NCBI GenBank assembly: GCA_016946835.1
Contig: JACVTC010000096.1
Coordinates: 400,001 to 464,000 of the forward strand
Length of the DNA stretch: 64,000 bases
Direction: 5' to 3'
Source of the DNA: Neocallimastix lanati (nom. inval.)
Taxonomy: Eukaryota > Neocallimastigomycota > Neocallimastigomycetes > Neocallimastigales > Neocallimastigaceae
Part shown: positions 1-12,674 of the stretch, in pieces
Numbering within the stretch: the first letter of the stretch is position 1
Layout of the letters: every line of letters begins with the position of its first letter
Notes under the pieces: model-generated
Database searches by the model: none
What the model was told of the DNA's origin: nothing
Seen by the model: only the letters and a program-made list of their open reading frames with translations
Position numbers and translations under genes: made by a program

Positions 1-769
1 TATAATAAAAAAAAATTAAAATATTTGAATGAAATAAATTTATTACTAAAAATATTACTGACGATTAATATATTATGGAGATTTCTTTCTGGCGAGGAAA
101 CATCAACTTTATTTAAAGTATATACTTGACATTATCAAAATTCAATATAATTTTTATATTTTAACAAAAATAATAAAATAAAATAAAATAAAATTCAATA
201 TAATTTTTATATTTTAACAAAAATAATAAAAAATAAAATAAAAAAATAAAATAAAAAATAAAAAATAAAAAATAAAAAATAAAAAATAAAAAATAAAAAT
301 TAAAAATTAAAAAAAAAAAATTAAAAAATTAAAAATTAAAAAATTAAAATTGGAATCATTTTTTACTTTACAATGAGTCATTTTTTTAATATAAAATTTT
401 TTTTTTTTTTTTTTTTTTTTATTTTAAAGTATTTCAATTTTTATATTGGTTTGGATATAACTTTTACATTTCAAAATAATATATATATATAAAAAAATTT
501 AAAAATAAAAATAAAAATAAAAATAAAATAAAATAAAATAAATTCTAAAAAAAAAATAAATAATACTATAATTAAAAAATAATAAATTGAAATAATAATA
601 ATAATATTATTATTATTTGTTATTATTTAATTATTACTAGTAGTATTAGTAATAGTATTAGTAATATTGTTATTATTTATTATTTGTATTAGTTAACTAG
701 TATTATGAAAAGTTAACATTTAAAATAATATTATTTTTTTCATATATATGTTTTTGTTAATCGTCGATT
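1..769. other. AT-rich flank without genes
   Basis: No supportable coding sequence on either strand. It holds A/T simple repeats, notably a run of TAAAAA-type units near 225-345, a long T run near 400-420, and ATT-type repeats around 590-690. It lies downstream of the tRNA-Ile gene. Confidence 0.7.
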
Positions 770-776
770 AAAAAAA
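770..776 (-). terminator. Pol III terminator of tRNA-Ile
   Basis: Read on the minus strand, a run of seven T lies 8 nt past the 3' end of the tRNA gene. An uninterrupted T run just after a tRNA is the standard RNA polymerase III stop signal, and no competing T run lies closer. Confidence 0.75.
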
Positions 777-784
777 TCAATTTT

Positions 785-876
785 GCTCCTGGCGGGGGTC
801 GAACCCGCGATCTTCGCGTTGCATAAGAGGATCACCCTTATAAGCACGACGCCTTAAACCTCTAGGCTACAGGAGC
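785..876 (-). tRNA. tRNA-Ile(UAU) with 19-nt intron
   Basis: The gene decodes AUA isoleucine codons. On the minus strand the 7-bp acceptor arms GCTCCTG and CAGGAGC pair fully. The D stem is GCCT/AGGC, the anticodon stem TCGTG/CGCGA, and the T stem GCGGG/CCCGC with loop TTCGACC. The anticodon loop CTTATA+A contains TAT at 840-842. A 19-nt insert at 820-838 sits between positions 37 and 38, the canonical nuclear tRNA intron site, and its removal leaves a normal 73-nt cloverleaf. The arm sequences closely resemble fungal tRNA-Ile(UAU), which also carries an intron in yeast. CCA is not encoded, as expected for a eukaryote. A T7 terminator follows. Solo LTR sequence begins about 70 bp upstream. 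It looks functional. Confidence 0.95.
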
Positions 877-945
877 TAATTCCTTGATTTCAATTTTTTT
901 TTAAACCTGGAAAAATAATTCATTATTATAATGTTTAGCTTTTTT

Positions 946-1695
946 TGTCACGAATATTTAGTAAATTTAAAATTAAAATTCACTAATAATTCAGCAAAAT
1001 TGAATCTCAAATTGAAAGTATTCTCTTAATTCGATTTTTTTTGCACAAAAATTAATTATTCATTAATAATAAACAAAGGGTTTGGATAAAATTTTCAATA
1101 AAATTAAATCAATATAATTTAACCCTTCAAGACTGATAAATAGTAAAAATAATTAGCCAAGACAAAAATGACAATAACTTTTTCAAATATATTTGGAGTT
1201 TTCTCGTTGATTTTAGGCACCACTGATTTCTAGCTCATTTGGAAGCTCTTACTCGAAATCTACCTACAACTTATATTAAAATTTCAAATTTCCAATAGTT
1301 CTCAAGATATTGGACTTTAAAAATTTAAATATCTATATAATTAGTAATTATATTAGTAACAATTAATACTTTGAAATTAGTATAAAAAGTAATTTTCTAA
1401 ATTCTTTTTTCCTTTGTAAGATTATTAATCTAATTAACCTAACTAACAATAATCATATTAATTATAACAATAATTCTTAATATTAATCTTAATAAAATTT
1501 ATTATTAAAATATTAGATAAAATTCTAATAAAACATAAATTTTTTAAATATTGAATTTCTTAATTACAGAAACTTTGCTTGTCATAAATTATTTAATTTA
1601 ATTAAATTAAATTGTTAATAATTAAAATTTAAACATCTTAAGTTGACCTAACCAACTTAACCCAAAAAACTTCTCCACATATTTATAACATTTTT
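946..1695 (+). repeat. LTR copy, family L (first)
   Basis: It starts with TGTCACGAATA and resembles the next repeat (1696-2569) and, on the opposite strand, the copy ending at 43703. Shared landmarks are the TGT(A/C)AC start, a block with 'GGGTTTGGA', and the late 'AATTTCTTAATTACA...TCATAAATTATTTAATT' stretch. It contains no coding sequence. It begins about 70 bp upstream of the 5' end of the tRNA-Ile gene, the position favoured by tRNA-targeting yeast Ty elements. The right border is approximate, and it looks old and diverged. Confidence 0.5.
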
Positions 1696-2569
1696 TGTCA
1701 CAACTATTTAGTAGATTTAAATTTGAAATCACTAATAGATTAATTGAAATTAAATTTCATTATTGATAATTTCATTTTAAAATTTGATTGTGATTATAAA
1801 AATAAATACTATTGGGAATATTTAATATTTAGAAACAAAAGGGTTTGGACTATTTAAATAATAAAATTAATGGGGATAGTTCATTTCGCAATGTAGCATA
1901 TAATATTTCTAAAATAAAGCCATACATTTTTTAAGATATTCTATACAATCATAAATGAATATATATAAATAATTATTATTTCAAAAGAAATAATATTTTA
2001 ATTCTATTAAAAAAAGAATTATATTCAATAGAAAGTCATGCTCAAAATCTATATAACATATATCGATTTCAACTCATTTGGGCAGCTAGAACGCGAAATA
2101 CTGAACTATAAAGAATTTTAATTATATAAAAAATAATTTTAATAACTTGAATGGACCGTAAATAATAAATTGATATTTTTATATAGATATAATCTTTTAA
2201 CTTGTACTTATTAATTATTTTAAACAAAATTATTAATTAAATTATACGGAATTAAAAATTGATAATAATTTATAATATTTTAAATGACTTTATAGTTTTG
2301 GATAAATTTGTATAATAATTATTAGTAATAAGTTAATAAAATTAATTTTTAAAAATTCTAAGGAATTCTTTACATGTTTAAAGATTTTTAATGATATTTA
2401 TTATTAAAATATTAAATATTCTAAGGAATTCTTTACATGTTTAAAGATTTTTAATGATATTTATTATTAAAATATTAAATAAAGGATACTAATAAAACAT
2501 ATTTTTTTTTGAATATTGAATTTCTTAATTACAAAAACTTTGTGTGTCATAAATTATTTAATTAAATTG
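1696..2569 (+). repeat. LTR copy, family L (second)
   Basis: This second copy follows the first head to tail and starts TGTCACAACTATTTAG. Its late part repeats the 'TTGAATTTCTTAATTACA' block seen near 1550. It ends where the 3' LTR of the copia remnant begins. It contains a perfect 63-bp tandem duplication (2355-2480). Non-coding; borders are inferred from the start motif and from the neighbour. Confidence 0.5.
2355..2480. repeat. 63-bp perfect tandem duplication
   Basis: Two adjacent copies of a 63-bp unit, starting at 2355 and 2418 with 'ATTCTAAGGAATTC', look identical. The identity implies a recent slippage or unequal-exchange event inside an otherwise diverged LTR. Confidence 0.85.
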
Positions 2570-3581
2570 TGTTAGAAAATTAATGTTTTAAGACTTTATT
2601 TTTTTTTAATTAGTTTTTTATTATTTTTTAAAAATAACAAATATTGAATTTTTTTTAATTAGATTTTTATATTATTTTTTAAAAATAACAAATTTTGAAT
2701 AAGAAGTTATAATAATTCTAAAAATAAACAATAAGAAATTATTGGACAAAATATTAATATTATTTTAATTAATAAAAAATATAAATATTTCTAACACGCT
2801 TCCCTAAAAGTGTTAGATTTTTATTTTATTTAATTGATTTTTTGTTAATAGAGAATTTCTAAATTTGTTCATTAAAGTGTTATTCAAATATTTCGTGAAG
2901 CCATCAGTAAGATTGTCCCTAGATTTTATATATTTTAATTTAATAATATTTTTATTAACTAGGTCTCTGATATGATGATATTTAATATTAATATGCTTAG
3001 ATCTTGGATTAATTGCTTGGTTTTCACTGTTATGGATTGTTGCTTTATTATCAACAAATATTGTGATACAATCTATTTTTATACTTAATTCACCAAATAG
3101 ATTCTGATACCAAAGTGAATGTTTGGCACATTTGCTAAAACTGTAATATTCTGCTTCACTTGTTGAAGTTGAAACGCAATGTTGTAATTTTTGAGAACCA
3201 ACTAGTTGGTATATTTCCCATCATCATGAGAAATCCAGATGTAGATTTTCTTGTACTAGGGTCTCCTGCGTAATTTGCGTCTACATATACCCTTTCAGAT
3301 CAATTCCTTTTTCAATTTTAATCCCATAATTTATTGAACATTTTTAAATATCTAAAAAAATTCTTAGAACGTTGGTCCAATCTTCCAAATTGGGATTACT
3401 GGATTTTCGAGCCGCTCTACTTACACTTACAGCAAATAAAATGTCTGTTCGGGTACAAATCGCAAGCTATAGTATATTACCAATGGCGCTTCTATATTTT
3501 GTTTCGTTAAACTTTTTATCCTTTAATTCTTGGTTTTCTTTTGGTAACAGGTTTTTTTTTACTGGGTTAACTTATCAATTT

Positions 3582-3612
<31 letters not shown>

Positions 3613-3855
3613 CTTTAGGATATCATTTAAGTACCTTATTTGTTGTAGAATATAACCATTGTCGATCTTTACAAATTTGATTCCTATAACGAATTCTACA
3701 TCTCCAATATCTTTTATCTTGAATTTCCTTTATATTAAATTTTTTTTACCATGTCAATTTCCTCATTTGGACCTGCAATTAGGATATCATCTACATATAC
3801 TGATAATATGCATATTATTCTTTTATTTTTGTTTAATTTGACGTATACACAAGGT
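2570..3855 (-). mobile_element. Ty1/copia remnant: RT end, RNase H, 3' LTR
   Basis: This is the 3' part of a Ty1/copia element on the minus strand. The 3' LTR (2570-2796, 227 bp) has TGTTAGAAA/TTTCTAACA ends and is preceded by a purine tract at 2797-2811. Minus-strand translation shows the end of reverse transcriptase with the copia YVDD-type block near the right border and RNase H text related to the copia element at 35.3-38.6 kb (a 'STS.EAEYY' block and 'IFVDNKATI'). The upstream gag, protease and integrase are absent and the element abuts a gypsy fragment at 3855. It is broken by several interruptions and is an old fossil. Confidence 0.75.
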
Positions 3856-3856
3856 A

Positions 3857-5570
3857 ATTGCAAATTGGCTTTCCCCGAAGGACATTTCTAAACTTCGTTC
3901 ATTTCTAGGTGTGGTTGGATACTACCGGAAGTTTATTAAATATTTTGCACAAATTGCTAGCCCCCTTTTCAAGTTATTAAGGATAAATTCAAAATTTAAA
4001 TGGACAGTTGAAGCTTTCAATACATTAAAAGACCAATTAATACAAGCCCATATATTGGTACCACCCCATTTAATAAAGCATTCATTATAAGGATTGATGC
4101 ATCTCATAACGGAATTGGAGGAGTCATTATGCAAAAGGATGAAAATGGAGTTGAAAAACCAATCCATTACATTAGTAGAGCACTCAGGAAAGCCGAAACC
4201 AATTATAGTGTTTGGAGGGAATTGCAGCTCTATACTGCGCAAAGAAGTTTAACATTACATTCTTGGAAATCACATTGGAGACTACCTTAGTAACCGATCA
4301 TAAACCTTTAGTTGGAATTTGCAATAGTACTGAACCTTCCAATAATCGCCATTTAAAGTGGGTAAAGCTCCTAAGTGCACTCAAGGTTAAAGTTATTTTT
4401 GAGGAGGGAAGGAAGGAAGAATGTTATTGCCGATGCTCTACCTAGAATGGAAACAAGAAAGGTAGCTGAAGAATTAATTAGTGAAGATAAGGAAACGGTA
4501 ATGCTCTCACAAAATATTGAAGATTTCATTAATCAAAGAGTCGTTGTGCTAGAAGGGAAGAAATATTATAAACAAGATAGTCGACTTAGGAAAATAGTGG
4601 ATGATCAAAAAAAGAGGTTTCAACTAATAGAAGCTGCCCATTCGGTGGAACACGAGGGAATCTATAAAACTTACCACAGGTTGGAATCTAACTACTATTG
4701 GAAGGGAATGAATAAAGAAATCCAAATATACATCAAATGTTGCCTAAAATGTCAAATGAATAAGCGCCAAAAACAAAACGAAAATGTTGAAAACCTACCA
4801 ACTAAATCAGGTTATCTTTTCTCTAGGGTTGGACTCGATCTTGTGGGACCTCTACCGAAAACCAAAATAGGAAATAAATGTATAATAGTATTAGTGGACT
4901 ACCTAACCAAGTGGGTAGAAGCGGAACCACTAAAAGAAACAGGGTTCTAATGAAGCGATTAAGTTCTTAAAGAAGTTATTTGCTCATCATGGTACACCCC
5001 CGAAGTGTTGATAACTGATAATGGGCCACATTTCTATTTTGACAAAACAAAAGCATTTCTCGACCTCCATGATGTTTATGTGAATTATGTAACTACTTAT
5101 CAACCTTCAACAAACGGGGTGAGTTTGAGAACAGGAATAAAGAAATTGTTAAGTATCTTAAACTCTTAGCAAACCAAGAAGAAGAATGGGATGAAATATT
5201 GCCAAGGGCTCCGTGGGCACTAAGAACATGTAAAAATGAAAGAACCAAGTTCAGTAGCTTCAAATTGCTGTATGGAAGACAAGATTCTCAACCCTTGGAA
5301 TTAATGCTAAACAGAGAAAGAAGAAATAAATATGAAAAAGGAAGAATATTGGTTACAAAAATTAATACAACACCACAAATGGATACAGGAAGCGATCAAC
5401 GATATTGAAACCGCAGTTAAGCTTTGGAGTGATAGACGTAAGCAAATTCGAAGAGTGCGTGCCCAATATTTTTTTCTGAATTATAACTATTTAAAAAGAC
5501 TTCAAAGGACGAAGTCTTCTCTTAAGGAAGGATGTCTTGGTACGTTACCTTCAAAAAAAATATAAAAATT
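3857..5570 (+). mobile_element. Ty3/gypsy remnant: RT tail, RNase H, integrase
   Basis: A plus-strand gypsy pol fragment. It opens with the RT tail/connection ('FLGVVGYYRKFI'), continues through an RNase H region ('TDHKPL'), then integrase. The integrase zinc-binding H-x4-H...C-x2-C block lies near 4640-4755, and the core start with 'VGLDLVGPLP' lies near 4830. A C-terminal stretch near 5200-5480 ('WALRTCKNERTKFSSF...LLYGR') closely resembles the gypsy element at the right edge of the window, so both belong to one family. No gag, protease or LTR remains. It is broken several times and old. Confidence 0.8.
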
Positions 5571-6195
5571 TAATAATTTTCGGAGTTAAATTAACTAATA
5601 AGAAAAAAAAAATAAAAATAATTATGTTATAATAGTTTAAATAAATAAATAATTAAACAAATAAATTAAAATAATCATCATGTATATATATCTATTTAAT
5701 GTTATTAAAGTTAAAAAACAATTAAGTTATTAATTTATATTCTTATTTTAATTTGAAATAATTATTAATAGTATAATAATTAAAATTATCATGTATATAA
5801 TTAATTAATGATATTAAAATTAAAAACAATTAATTTATTAAGTTAATTTCTATTTTTATTGAAATAATTATTTATATTAAAATAAAAAAAATCAACATGT
5901 ATATTAAATTAGAAATTTTTATTTTATGCAAAATTATTTAAATAATTTGTGAACAATTTTCTCTTTCTTTATTATTTTGAATACTTTGTTTATAATAATT
6001 CTTGTATTAATTTTTTATTTGTTTATTTTATTATTTATTTTTATAAATATAATTATTCTTAATTATTTTATTATTAAAAATTGTAAATACTTTAAATTAT
6101 AGTAAAAATATAAATACTAGTAAATATTTTATAAAATTAATTTCTCGTTGTTATCAAATAGTAAATATTTTAAAGGTAATAACCAAAATTTTAGG
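5571..6195. other. AT-rich spacer
   Basis: No coding sequence or RNA gene recognised. The stretch is A/T-only for long runs, with loosely repeated AATTATTAA/ATGTATAT blocks near 5670-5910 that may be decayed LTR. Confidence 0.6.
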
Positions 6196-6199
6196 ATTT

Positions 6200-6560
6200 G
6201 GATCGACTAGAGCAAGTTTTTTTCTTAATGGTCGCTTTAATCCTCTAATAAACATATTAATTTTTGCACTTTCATTAAAATAAGAATATTGAGCGATCTT
6301 TTGAAATTATGAAATATATTCAAATACGTGCCCATTTTTCGTCTGATAAATAGTATACAGCTTACTATTTGCAACTATAGACTCACTGGTATAATCACCG
6401 AAGTTTGATTTTAATTCTTTCACAAAATCATCATACAAGTAACGGACTATTATTTCTACATAAGCAGGAGACCCATTCCAAAGGTTTTCCAAACATGTAG
6501 GACATTAAGAATTCTTACTCTTGCTACATCGTTATTAAATTGATTTGATCAAGATTTCAT
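6200..6560 (-). mobile_element. Fragment of a retrotransposon gag (gypsy type)
   Basis: Minus-strand translation gives text such as 'FVKELKSNFGDY...LYTIYQTKNGHVFEYIS' followed by 'NMFIRGLK'. This is the layout of the retrotransposon gag domain (F..L...F...A...L..L.Q...V..Y...F, then F..GL). No neighbouring protease or RT in the same orientation continues it. A short, broken fossil. Confidence 0.5.
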
Positions 6561-7250
6561 TGCTAGTTCTGCCCTTGTAAGGAATCCCTCATGATCGCAT
6601 TTTCTTCCAGTGAACGATGGCGGCTTATTAATTACTCCAAATACACCGTTTTCTTCCCAATTCTCCATTATCTCTTCCAAGATAATGTTTCAAAGAGTCT
6701 TTCTAAATTTTCCAATTTAAGAAAAATTATTATTTATGTATATTTATTATTTTTTTTATGTAAAGTTGACCAGGTCTCTATCCCAAAAAAAAAAATAAAA
6801 TTAACACGTAATGATTTCCAGAAACTTCACTTCTATTGATAATACCTATACATTAATAATGTAACTTCTATAATTAATAGTCCTAAAAACGTGGCGGGAT
6901 TCTAAATTATAGGTTTTATGATTTATAATTTAATATTGTAACGTGTTTCCTTATAATAGAAGGTAATTATTATTGCAAAAAGAAAGCGAAAAATAATTTT
7001 CACAAATTATTAATTTATTTTGTTCTAAACTTTATTCAATTGATTTAAATCATTTTAAAACAATAATTGGTTCAGAATTAATTTTTTATGAAAATTATTA
7101 CATTAAAAATTCGTCTTGTGGCTTAAAGAACATAATTCAAAAATTTAGTTCATAGGATTTGTTTATTTTATTTATTATTATCAATCAAAAAATAATTTAC
7201 ATTTTTAAATTACAAGAAAATTTTTTAATTTAAAATATGATTGGAATAAT
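6561..7250. other. AT-rich spacer
   Basis: No gene supported. Short open frames here are compositional; there is no conserved motif and no LTR termini that could be paired. Confidence 0.55.
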
Positions 7251-8270
7251 TACATCTTTATAAATGATAGTAAAAACATAAAGGAATCAACTAAGAATAA
7301 AAATAAATATGATATTGATAAATTACTTTCTGCTAATAATACTGTAAAATTGGAATTTCTTGATCCATCTTTTATAGTAGAAAAAAATATTTGAAATGCA
7401 AAAGAAGCTAATAAGAAAAAGAAAGTAATAGAAATTACAGAAGTATGAAAAATAATAAAACTAGTGATACTTTAACTAAAGATAAAATATAAGCGGGTAC
7501 TTTAAAGCTAAATTCAAACGAACGGTATATTTAATTAATGGAATATTTAGATGATTATCTTTAAGACCTTGTCAAAGAAATAGCTTCAGCAGAAGTTGTT
7601 ACCAAACTGGGATATTTACTTGAGCTTTTTCTAAAACTTAAATTTCATTTTAACAAGTTCTTAAGATTAACACCTAAAAGTTCTTTCGGTAATGTTCTAA
7701 CATTAATAAATAAATTTAAAATTATAAAAATAATCGGTAAAGTAGAAAGTGATAATTGCGAAATATTTTTATATACTTGTGCTAATGTGAATGCCATCAC
7801 AAGATACGTACATAATATAATATAAATAAACCATCTATAGGTAAAATTGAAGAATCAATTCTTCAAATTTACTGAAATTCTTCAATTGCATCAGAGATCT
7901 ACGAACTAGAAATTATCATTGGAGACCACATATTTAAAGACCATTTCTAAATTACAGAGGATAATATTTTCGATATTTTAATTGGAATAGATTCATTAAA
8001 AAAGAATAGATTCGATATTAACCTGGTAGATGATACATTGTACTATATAAATAAAGAATTTAATCATAAACTTGTTGATTTCTTTTATGATTTGGACATT
8101 AAAGTTACCAACCCCCTAGATGAAGAATCGAACTCTGAATCCCTACTACTTACTTTAACTATTCAAAAGGAAAATTTGACTTCTATCGATACTAAAGAAA
8201 AGAAAAATAATATTATTGAGAATGCTATTATTAAATTAAATAATGAAAGAAAAAAATTAAGGTAAAAAAA
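7250..8270 (+). mobile_element. Gypsy gag-protease fragment
   Basis: Plus-strand text shows a pre-protease segment ('LLELFLKLKFHFNKFLRLTPKS'), a decayed retropepsin core resembling 'FL.T.ANVNAIT', and a later 'FDILIGIDSLKKNRFDIN...YYIN' block matching the retropepsin 'DILLG.DFL' region. The last part forms a 75-residue open stretch (8038-8265). The order fits the gag-protease junction of fungal gypsy elements. Broken many times and old. Confidence 0.5.
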
Positions 8271-8279
8271 CTATTTATG

Positions 8280-9330
8280 AAAAGCAATACAGAGGCAACC
8301 CAAGAAAAGAAAATAGAAGACCCTAATATTTTTTCTGATGAATTTTTTACTCAGTGGATGAAAAACTTTTTGATAATAAAAATTTTCAAAATTTTGATGA
8401 AAAATCTGAAAATGTAAATAATAGAGAAAATAATAATAATTTAAGTTCTGAAAAAAATTTTTTCTACTGAAAATTCTAATTCAGATGAAAATTATAAGTT
8501 TTCGGATAATAATAATAATTCCATAAATGGAAATAATATTAATAATGAAGAAATTAAAAATTTGAATACTAATAATAAAATTTAAAATGAATCAAATAAA
8601 GAATATATAGATAATATTATACAAAATGAAAATTCCCCTATATTAAATAAATCAGAATTAAATCCAAAATTCAATATCAATAATAATAAGTTAAATAATA
8701 ATATATTGCAAAATAAAAGTTTGAAAACACCTTCTCTTACTGTAAACAAAAGGATAAAATTAAACTTTAAAAGAGGAAGAAGTCGATTCGCTATTGACAA
8801 AACGAAAAATGTTCCACAAGATATAAATTTTAATAAAAATTATTTAATTGTTAATAATTTTAATTAAATTAAAAATTTAAATAATAAATTATTAAATAAT
8901 AAAAATCTCAAATAACAAAAAGAATAAAAATATAAATAAAAACAATTTATATAATAATTCTGAAAATACTTCCAATATTGAAAATAGTCAAAGTAATGTC
9001 TCTTTTATTAAAAATAATTCAAATATTAAAAATAATATAATTTAAAAAGAAAATTTTCTGAAGTTGATAATGAAAAGGATAATTTACTACCAATTAAATA
9101 TAAAAGAATAAATAATAATAGATATATTGCTACAATTACTACTAATGTTCCTCTTTCTTATAAAGAAGCAGTAACATGCAAAAACCACGAAGAATAGGAA
9201 AATGAAATTCATAGATGAACTTAAAAATTTATGATAATGTTTTTTCTTTTGTTAAATATGTTATATCTTCAAAGTGGGTTTTTGCAAATAATTATAATGG
9301 CCCATATATTATCACCAAAAGAGACCACAT
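8280..9330 (+). mobile_element. Copia fragment: Asn-rich linker and RT start
   Basis: An Asn/Lys-rich low-complexity stretch is followed near 9130-9310 by 'VPLSYKEAVTCKNHEE...' and then text resembling 'F.KYV.SSKWVF', the beginning of the copia reverse transcriptase domain. In copia elements an Asn-rich linker separates integrase from RT, and the copia element just downstream has the same layout. The fragment ends shortly before that element's left LTR. Broken and old. Confidence 0.5.
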
Positions 9331-9539
9331 AAGAGTATCAAAGATAATATTATCCCTTTGACAACTCCTGAATTAAGAACAATAATGAAGGAGGAAATAA
9401 AAAATAAAATTTTCATTGAAAAAAAGAATTTAAAACAAGAACTTAAAACTTAACCCTAACCTAACCCTTAATTTTTACTATACATATATCTATTTACTTA
9501 TAATAACAATGTACTTTTACTATTATCTTATATAATTAT

Positions 9540-9813
9540 TGGTATTAAGGTTTTTAAGGCTTAAATTTTTAATATATTTTATTCTTATTATGGTAATTAC
9601 AAAGATTTAATAATACGTGAATTTTTATTTATACTAATTTAATTTGTGGCGTATTTTTTATCATGTGGCTTTATTTTTATCAAGCCATATTTGTAAATGT
9701 GGCCCTTGTTGTAAACATTGGCTGACTAGTTTTATTTTTTATTTAAATTAAATTTATACTATTATTTATTTTTTATAATTTATTTTTTATAATTTATTTT
9801 ATTTATTCTTTCA
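9540..9813 (-). repeat. 3' LTR of copia element E
   Basis: A 274-bp LTR with TG...CA ends (TGGTATTAAGG...ATTCTTTCA on the plus strand). It matches 14272-14501 apart from about ten substitutions and a few indels; the left copy carries one extra internal segment. A purine tract (GAGAGGGAG, minus strand) directly precedes it at 9814-9823, so it is the 3' LTR of a minus-strand element. Confidence 0.85.
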
Positions 9814-9826
9814 CTCCCTCTCAAAT

Positions 9827-11340
9827 CTAATTTACTTTATTAAAAATTTGATTTGCAAAATCATCCATCTTTATCCCATTTACGTCCTTTGTTAATACGT
9901 CTGCTAACATTTTGGTTGTATCAATATATTTTAATTTTATAATCTTTTTGTCAATATTTTTTTTGTTGAAATAATACTTTATTGCTATACGTTTTAATTT
10001 TGGGTTGAGGTCTCCATTTTCCATACTTGTCTTACTTGCTAAATTGTCTGTGTATAGCATTATTGTTTTGCTATAATTAAAAAGATCTATTAAAATATTT
10101 TTCAACCACAAAATTTTCTTAATGCCTTCGGAAGCACTTACATATTCAGCTTCTGCTGTGGATGTGGCTACTATGGTCTATTTTTTCGATGCCCAACATA
10201 TAGGTGATTTTTCCATCAGAATAATGAAGCCTGATGTGGATTTTCGGTCTTTAGTGTCCCCGCCAAAATCTGCATTAATAAAAGTAGAAAAATCTCCTGA
10301 AACATTAAATGTAATTCAATAATTTTTGGTAGAAGAAAGATATCTAAAAATGTTGGCAACCTTTTTCCAATCCGAAAGAGTGGGTGATTCACAATGACGG
10401 GCTGCTTTAAGAACAGAAAAGGAAATATCAGGACGGGTGCATTTGGCAAGAAAGATAAAGGAGCCAATAGCACTTTTGTAAGTACTAGGGTCGAAGGGTT
10501 TGTCATTTAAAGCTTGAGAGTTATTACCAGAACAAGGAGTGTGAACAGTTTTGGTAAATGAAATGTTGAAACGATCAAGAATATCATTAATAAAAGCAGA
10601 TTGAGAAATAGAGTAAGAAATAGAATTGTTATTAGGAGATTTGTTGATTTTAATACCTAAAATGAAATCAAACGGACCACATTCAGAAACTTGAAAATTA
10701 TTAGTGATTTTGGAAATAATATTAAGGACTTCAAATTTGACACCGGAGATGACCATGTCATCAACATAAAGACTAATAATGCAAATTAATTTATTATTTT
10801 TGTCGTGTTTGCAGAATAGACACTTTTCTGTAATTATTTGATGAAATCCATAGCGAATAAGGAAGTTACTAATGGTGATATTCCTTTGACGGCGGGATTG
10901 TTTGAGACCGTAAAAAGTCTTATGAACGAATCAGAAACCTATGCCAAAATTTTTATCGTCAGGTGGAACTGGAGTATATATCTTGTCAAGTTTAGCCTAT
11001 AAATAGGCTGATTTAATGTCCAGTTGCTGAATATCCCAATTAAATTTTGAAGAGATACCTAAAATAAGTTTTAAGCAATCCATATTGAGTGTGGGTGAAT
11101 ACGTAATATAAAAGTCGATGCCAAACCTTTGTTCAAATCCACGTGCGACTAGTCTGGCTTTGAATTTGGAAATTTTACCATCAGTATTCTTTTTCGTAGT
11201 GAAAATCCACTTATTAGATACAAGTGTGCTGTTTGGTGGAACAGTTTTAACAAAAGTCATAGTTTTATTGTAAAAATTTTTTAGTTCTTCATTAATAGCG
11301 TTAATCCAGAATAATTTATTATTGCAATTTACAGCTTCTT
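9827..11340 (-). pseudogene. RT-RNase H region of copia element E
   Basis: Minus-strand text. The RT begins near 11340 ('EEAVNCNNKLFWINAINEELKNFYNKTMTFVKTVPP...LVSNKWIFTTKKN...SKFKARLVARGFEQRFGIDF'), the standard copia RVT_2 start. Later it gives the 'GIKINKSPNNN...SQSAFINDIL' and 'SAIGSFIFLAKCTRPDI' blocks. It ends with RNase H text ('YTDNLASKTSMENGDLNPKLKRIAIKYYFNKK...KYIDTTKMLADVLTK'). Part of a broken fossil element. Confidence 0.85.
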
Positions 11341-12674
11341 CATAATTTTTTGGATCTCTAATTTTGATAGAAACTAATTTATTATTTTTATTATTATTGA
11401 CGAAAAATTTATCCGGTGTAAACTCAACTTTATTAGTATTAGGATTAATTGAATTATTAGTATTATTATTATTGGAAAAATTATCGGGAGTAAAAGAATT
11501 TTTATGATCAGAAAGTTGTATTTGTTTTTTGTCTTTAAAATTCTTAGATTCAGTACTAATATTATAGTTCGCATTATTATGATTTTTATTGTGAACATGT
11601 AATAATTGTTTACTGTAGTCATTAGTTGATTTTAGATAATTATTTTTGTTGTTATCAACAATATTGTTATGTCTATATGTATTATCATTGCTATGACCTT
11701 GAATATTATTGTTACTATTATCTGAAATTCTTAAATTACTGAATAACTTATTTAAATCATTTATATTATCATTTCCCTGATTATAGTCATTGCTATTTGA
11801 AATAGTAAAAATTGAATTATTGATATTTGTATAATATTTTGATTTAATATTAGTGAAGTCGTATTTAAAGAAATCATTCTGGGTTTCATCTAGAGCTTCG
11901 TTAGATAGAGATATATTAGCAGGTATGTTCTCGATATAGTATATTTCTTGAAATTTATAAATCTTGAAATTATTGTAATTCATGATATAACTATAGGAAT
12001 CTTCATCAACTCCTAGGAATATACCCTTAACGGAATTCGGTTCAAATTTTTGTTTATTTTGATTATAATTTTTATAATATGCTATACAGCCGAAGACTTT
12101 AATATGTTTGATATTTGATTTAGTTTTGAAGAATACCTCATTTTGTATTTTATTATTTATACTACTGTGAGGTATTAGATTATAAAGGTAGTTGACGTAG
12201 TTCACTGTGAAGTCCCAAAAGTTTTCACTTAACTGGCTCCAGAACAATAATGTTTTCGCACATGAAATAATGGTTTGGTTGAACCTTTCAGCTAGACTAT
12301 TATTTTCGGAATTATATGCAGGTGAGAAAATTTTCTTTATTCCATTTTGTTTACAATAGTCCAAAAGTTTTTTGTTGTTGTATTCCTTGGCGATATCTGA
12401 TTTCAGACTTTTAGTCTTATTACCGAATTGATTAATTAAATAATTAAAAGAAATTTATAATAATATCTGTAGCTTTTGATTTACTAGCTAATAGAAATAT
12501 CCAGGATTTCCATGAATATTCATCAATTAATGTTAAGATAAATCGTTTTCCTGTGATGGATTTAGAGATAGGACCAATTATATCTGAATGGATAACTTCT
12601 AGTATTTCTTTGGCCTTAGGGGTTTCCTTGTAATGGCTAATTCTTTTCATTTTGATATTTTGCAGTCGAGACAA
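11341..12674 (-). pseudogene. Integrase and Asn-rich linker of element E
   Basis: Minus-strand copia integrase. 'AKEILEVIHSDIIGPISKSITGKRFILTLIDEYS' carries the first catalytic Asp region and 'NGIKKIFSPAYNSENNSLAERFNQTI' the last catalytic Glu region ('N..AER.N'). A GAG-pre-integrase-type segment would precede it. About 200 residues rich in Asn separate integrase from RT, typical of this genome's copia elements. Part of a broken element. Confidence 0.8.

Noticed and set aside
9451-9470. Telomere-like TAACCCTAACCTAACCC stretch
   Set aside because: Only about three imperfect units, inside an old retroelement cluster, with no array. A similar short run near 15180 is equally weak.
10122-10322. 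Plus-strand open frame within copia element E
   Set aside because: Shadow of the minus-strand RNase H/RT region.
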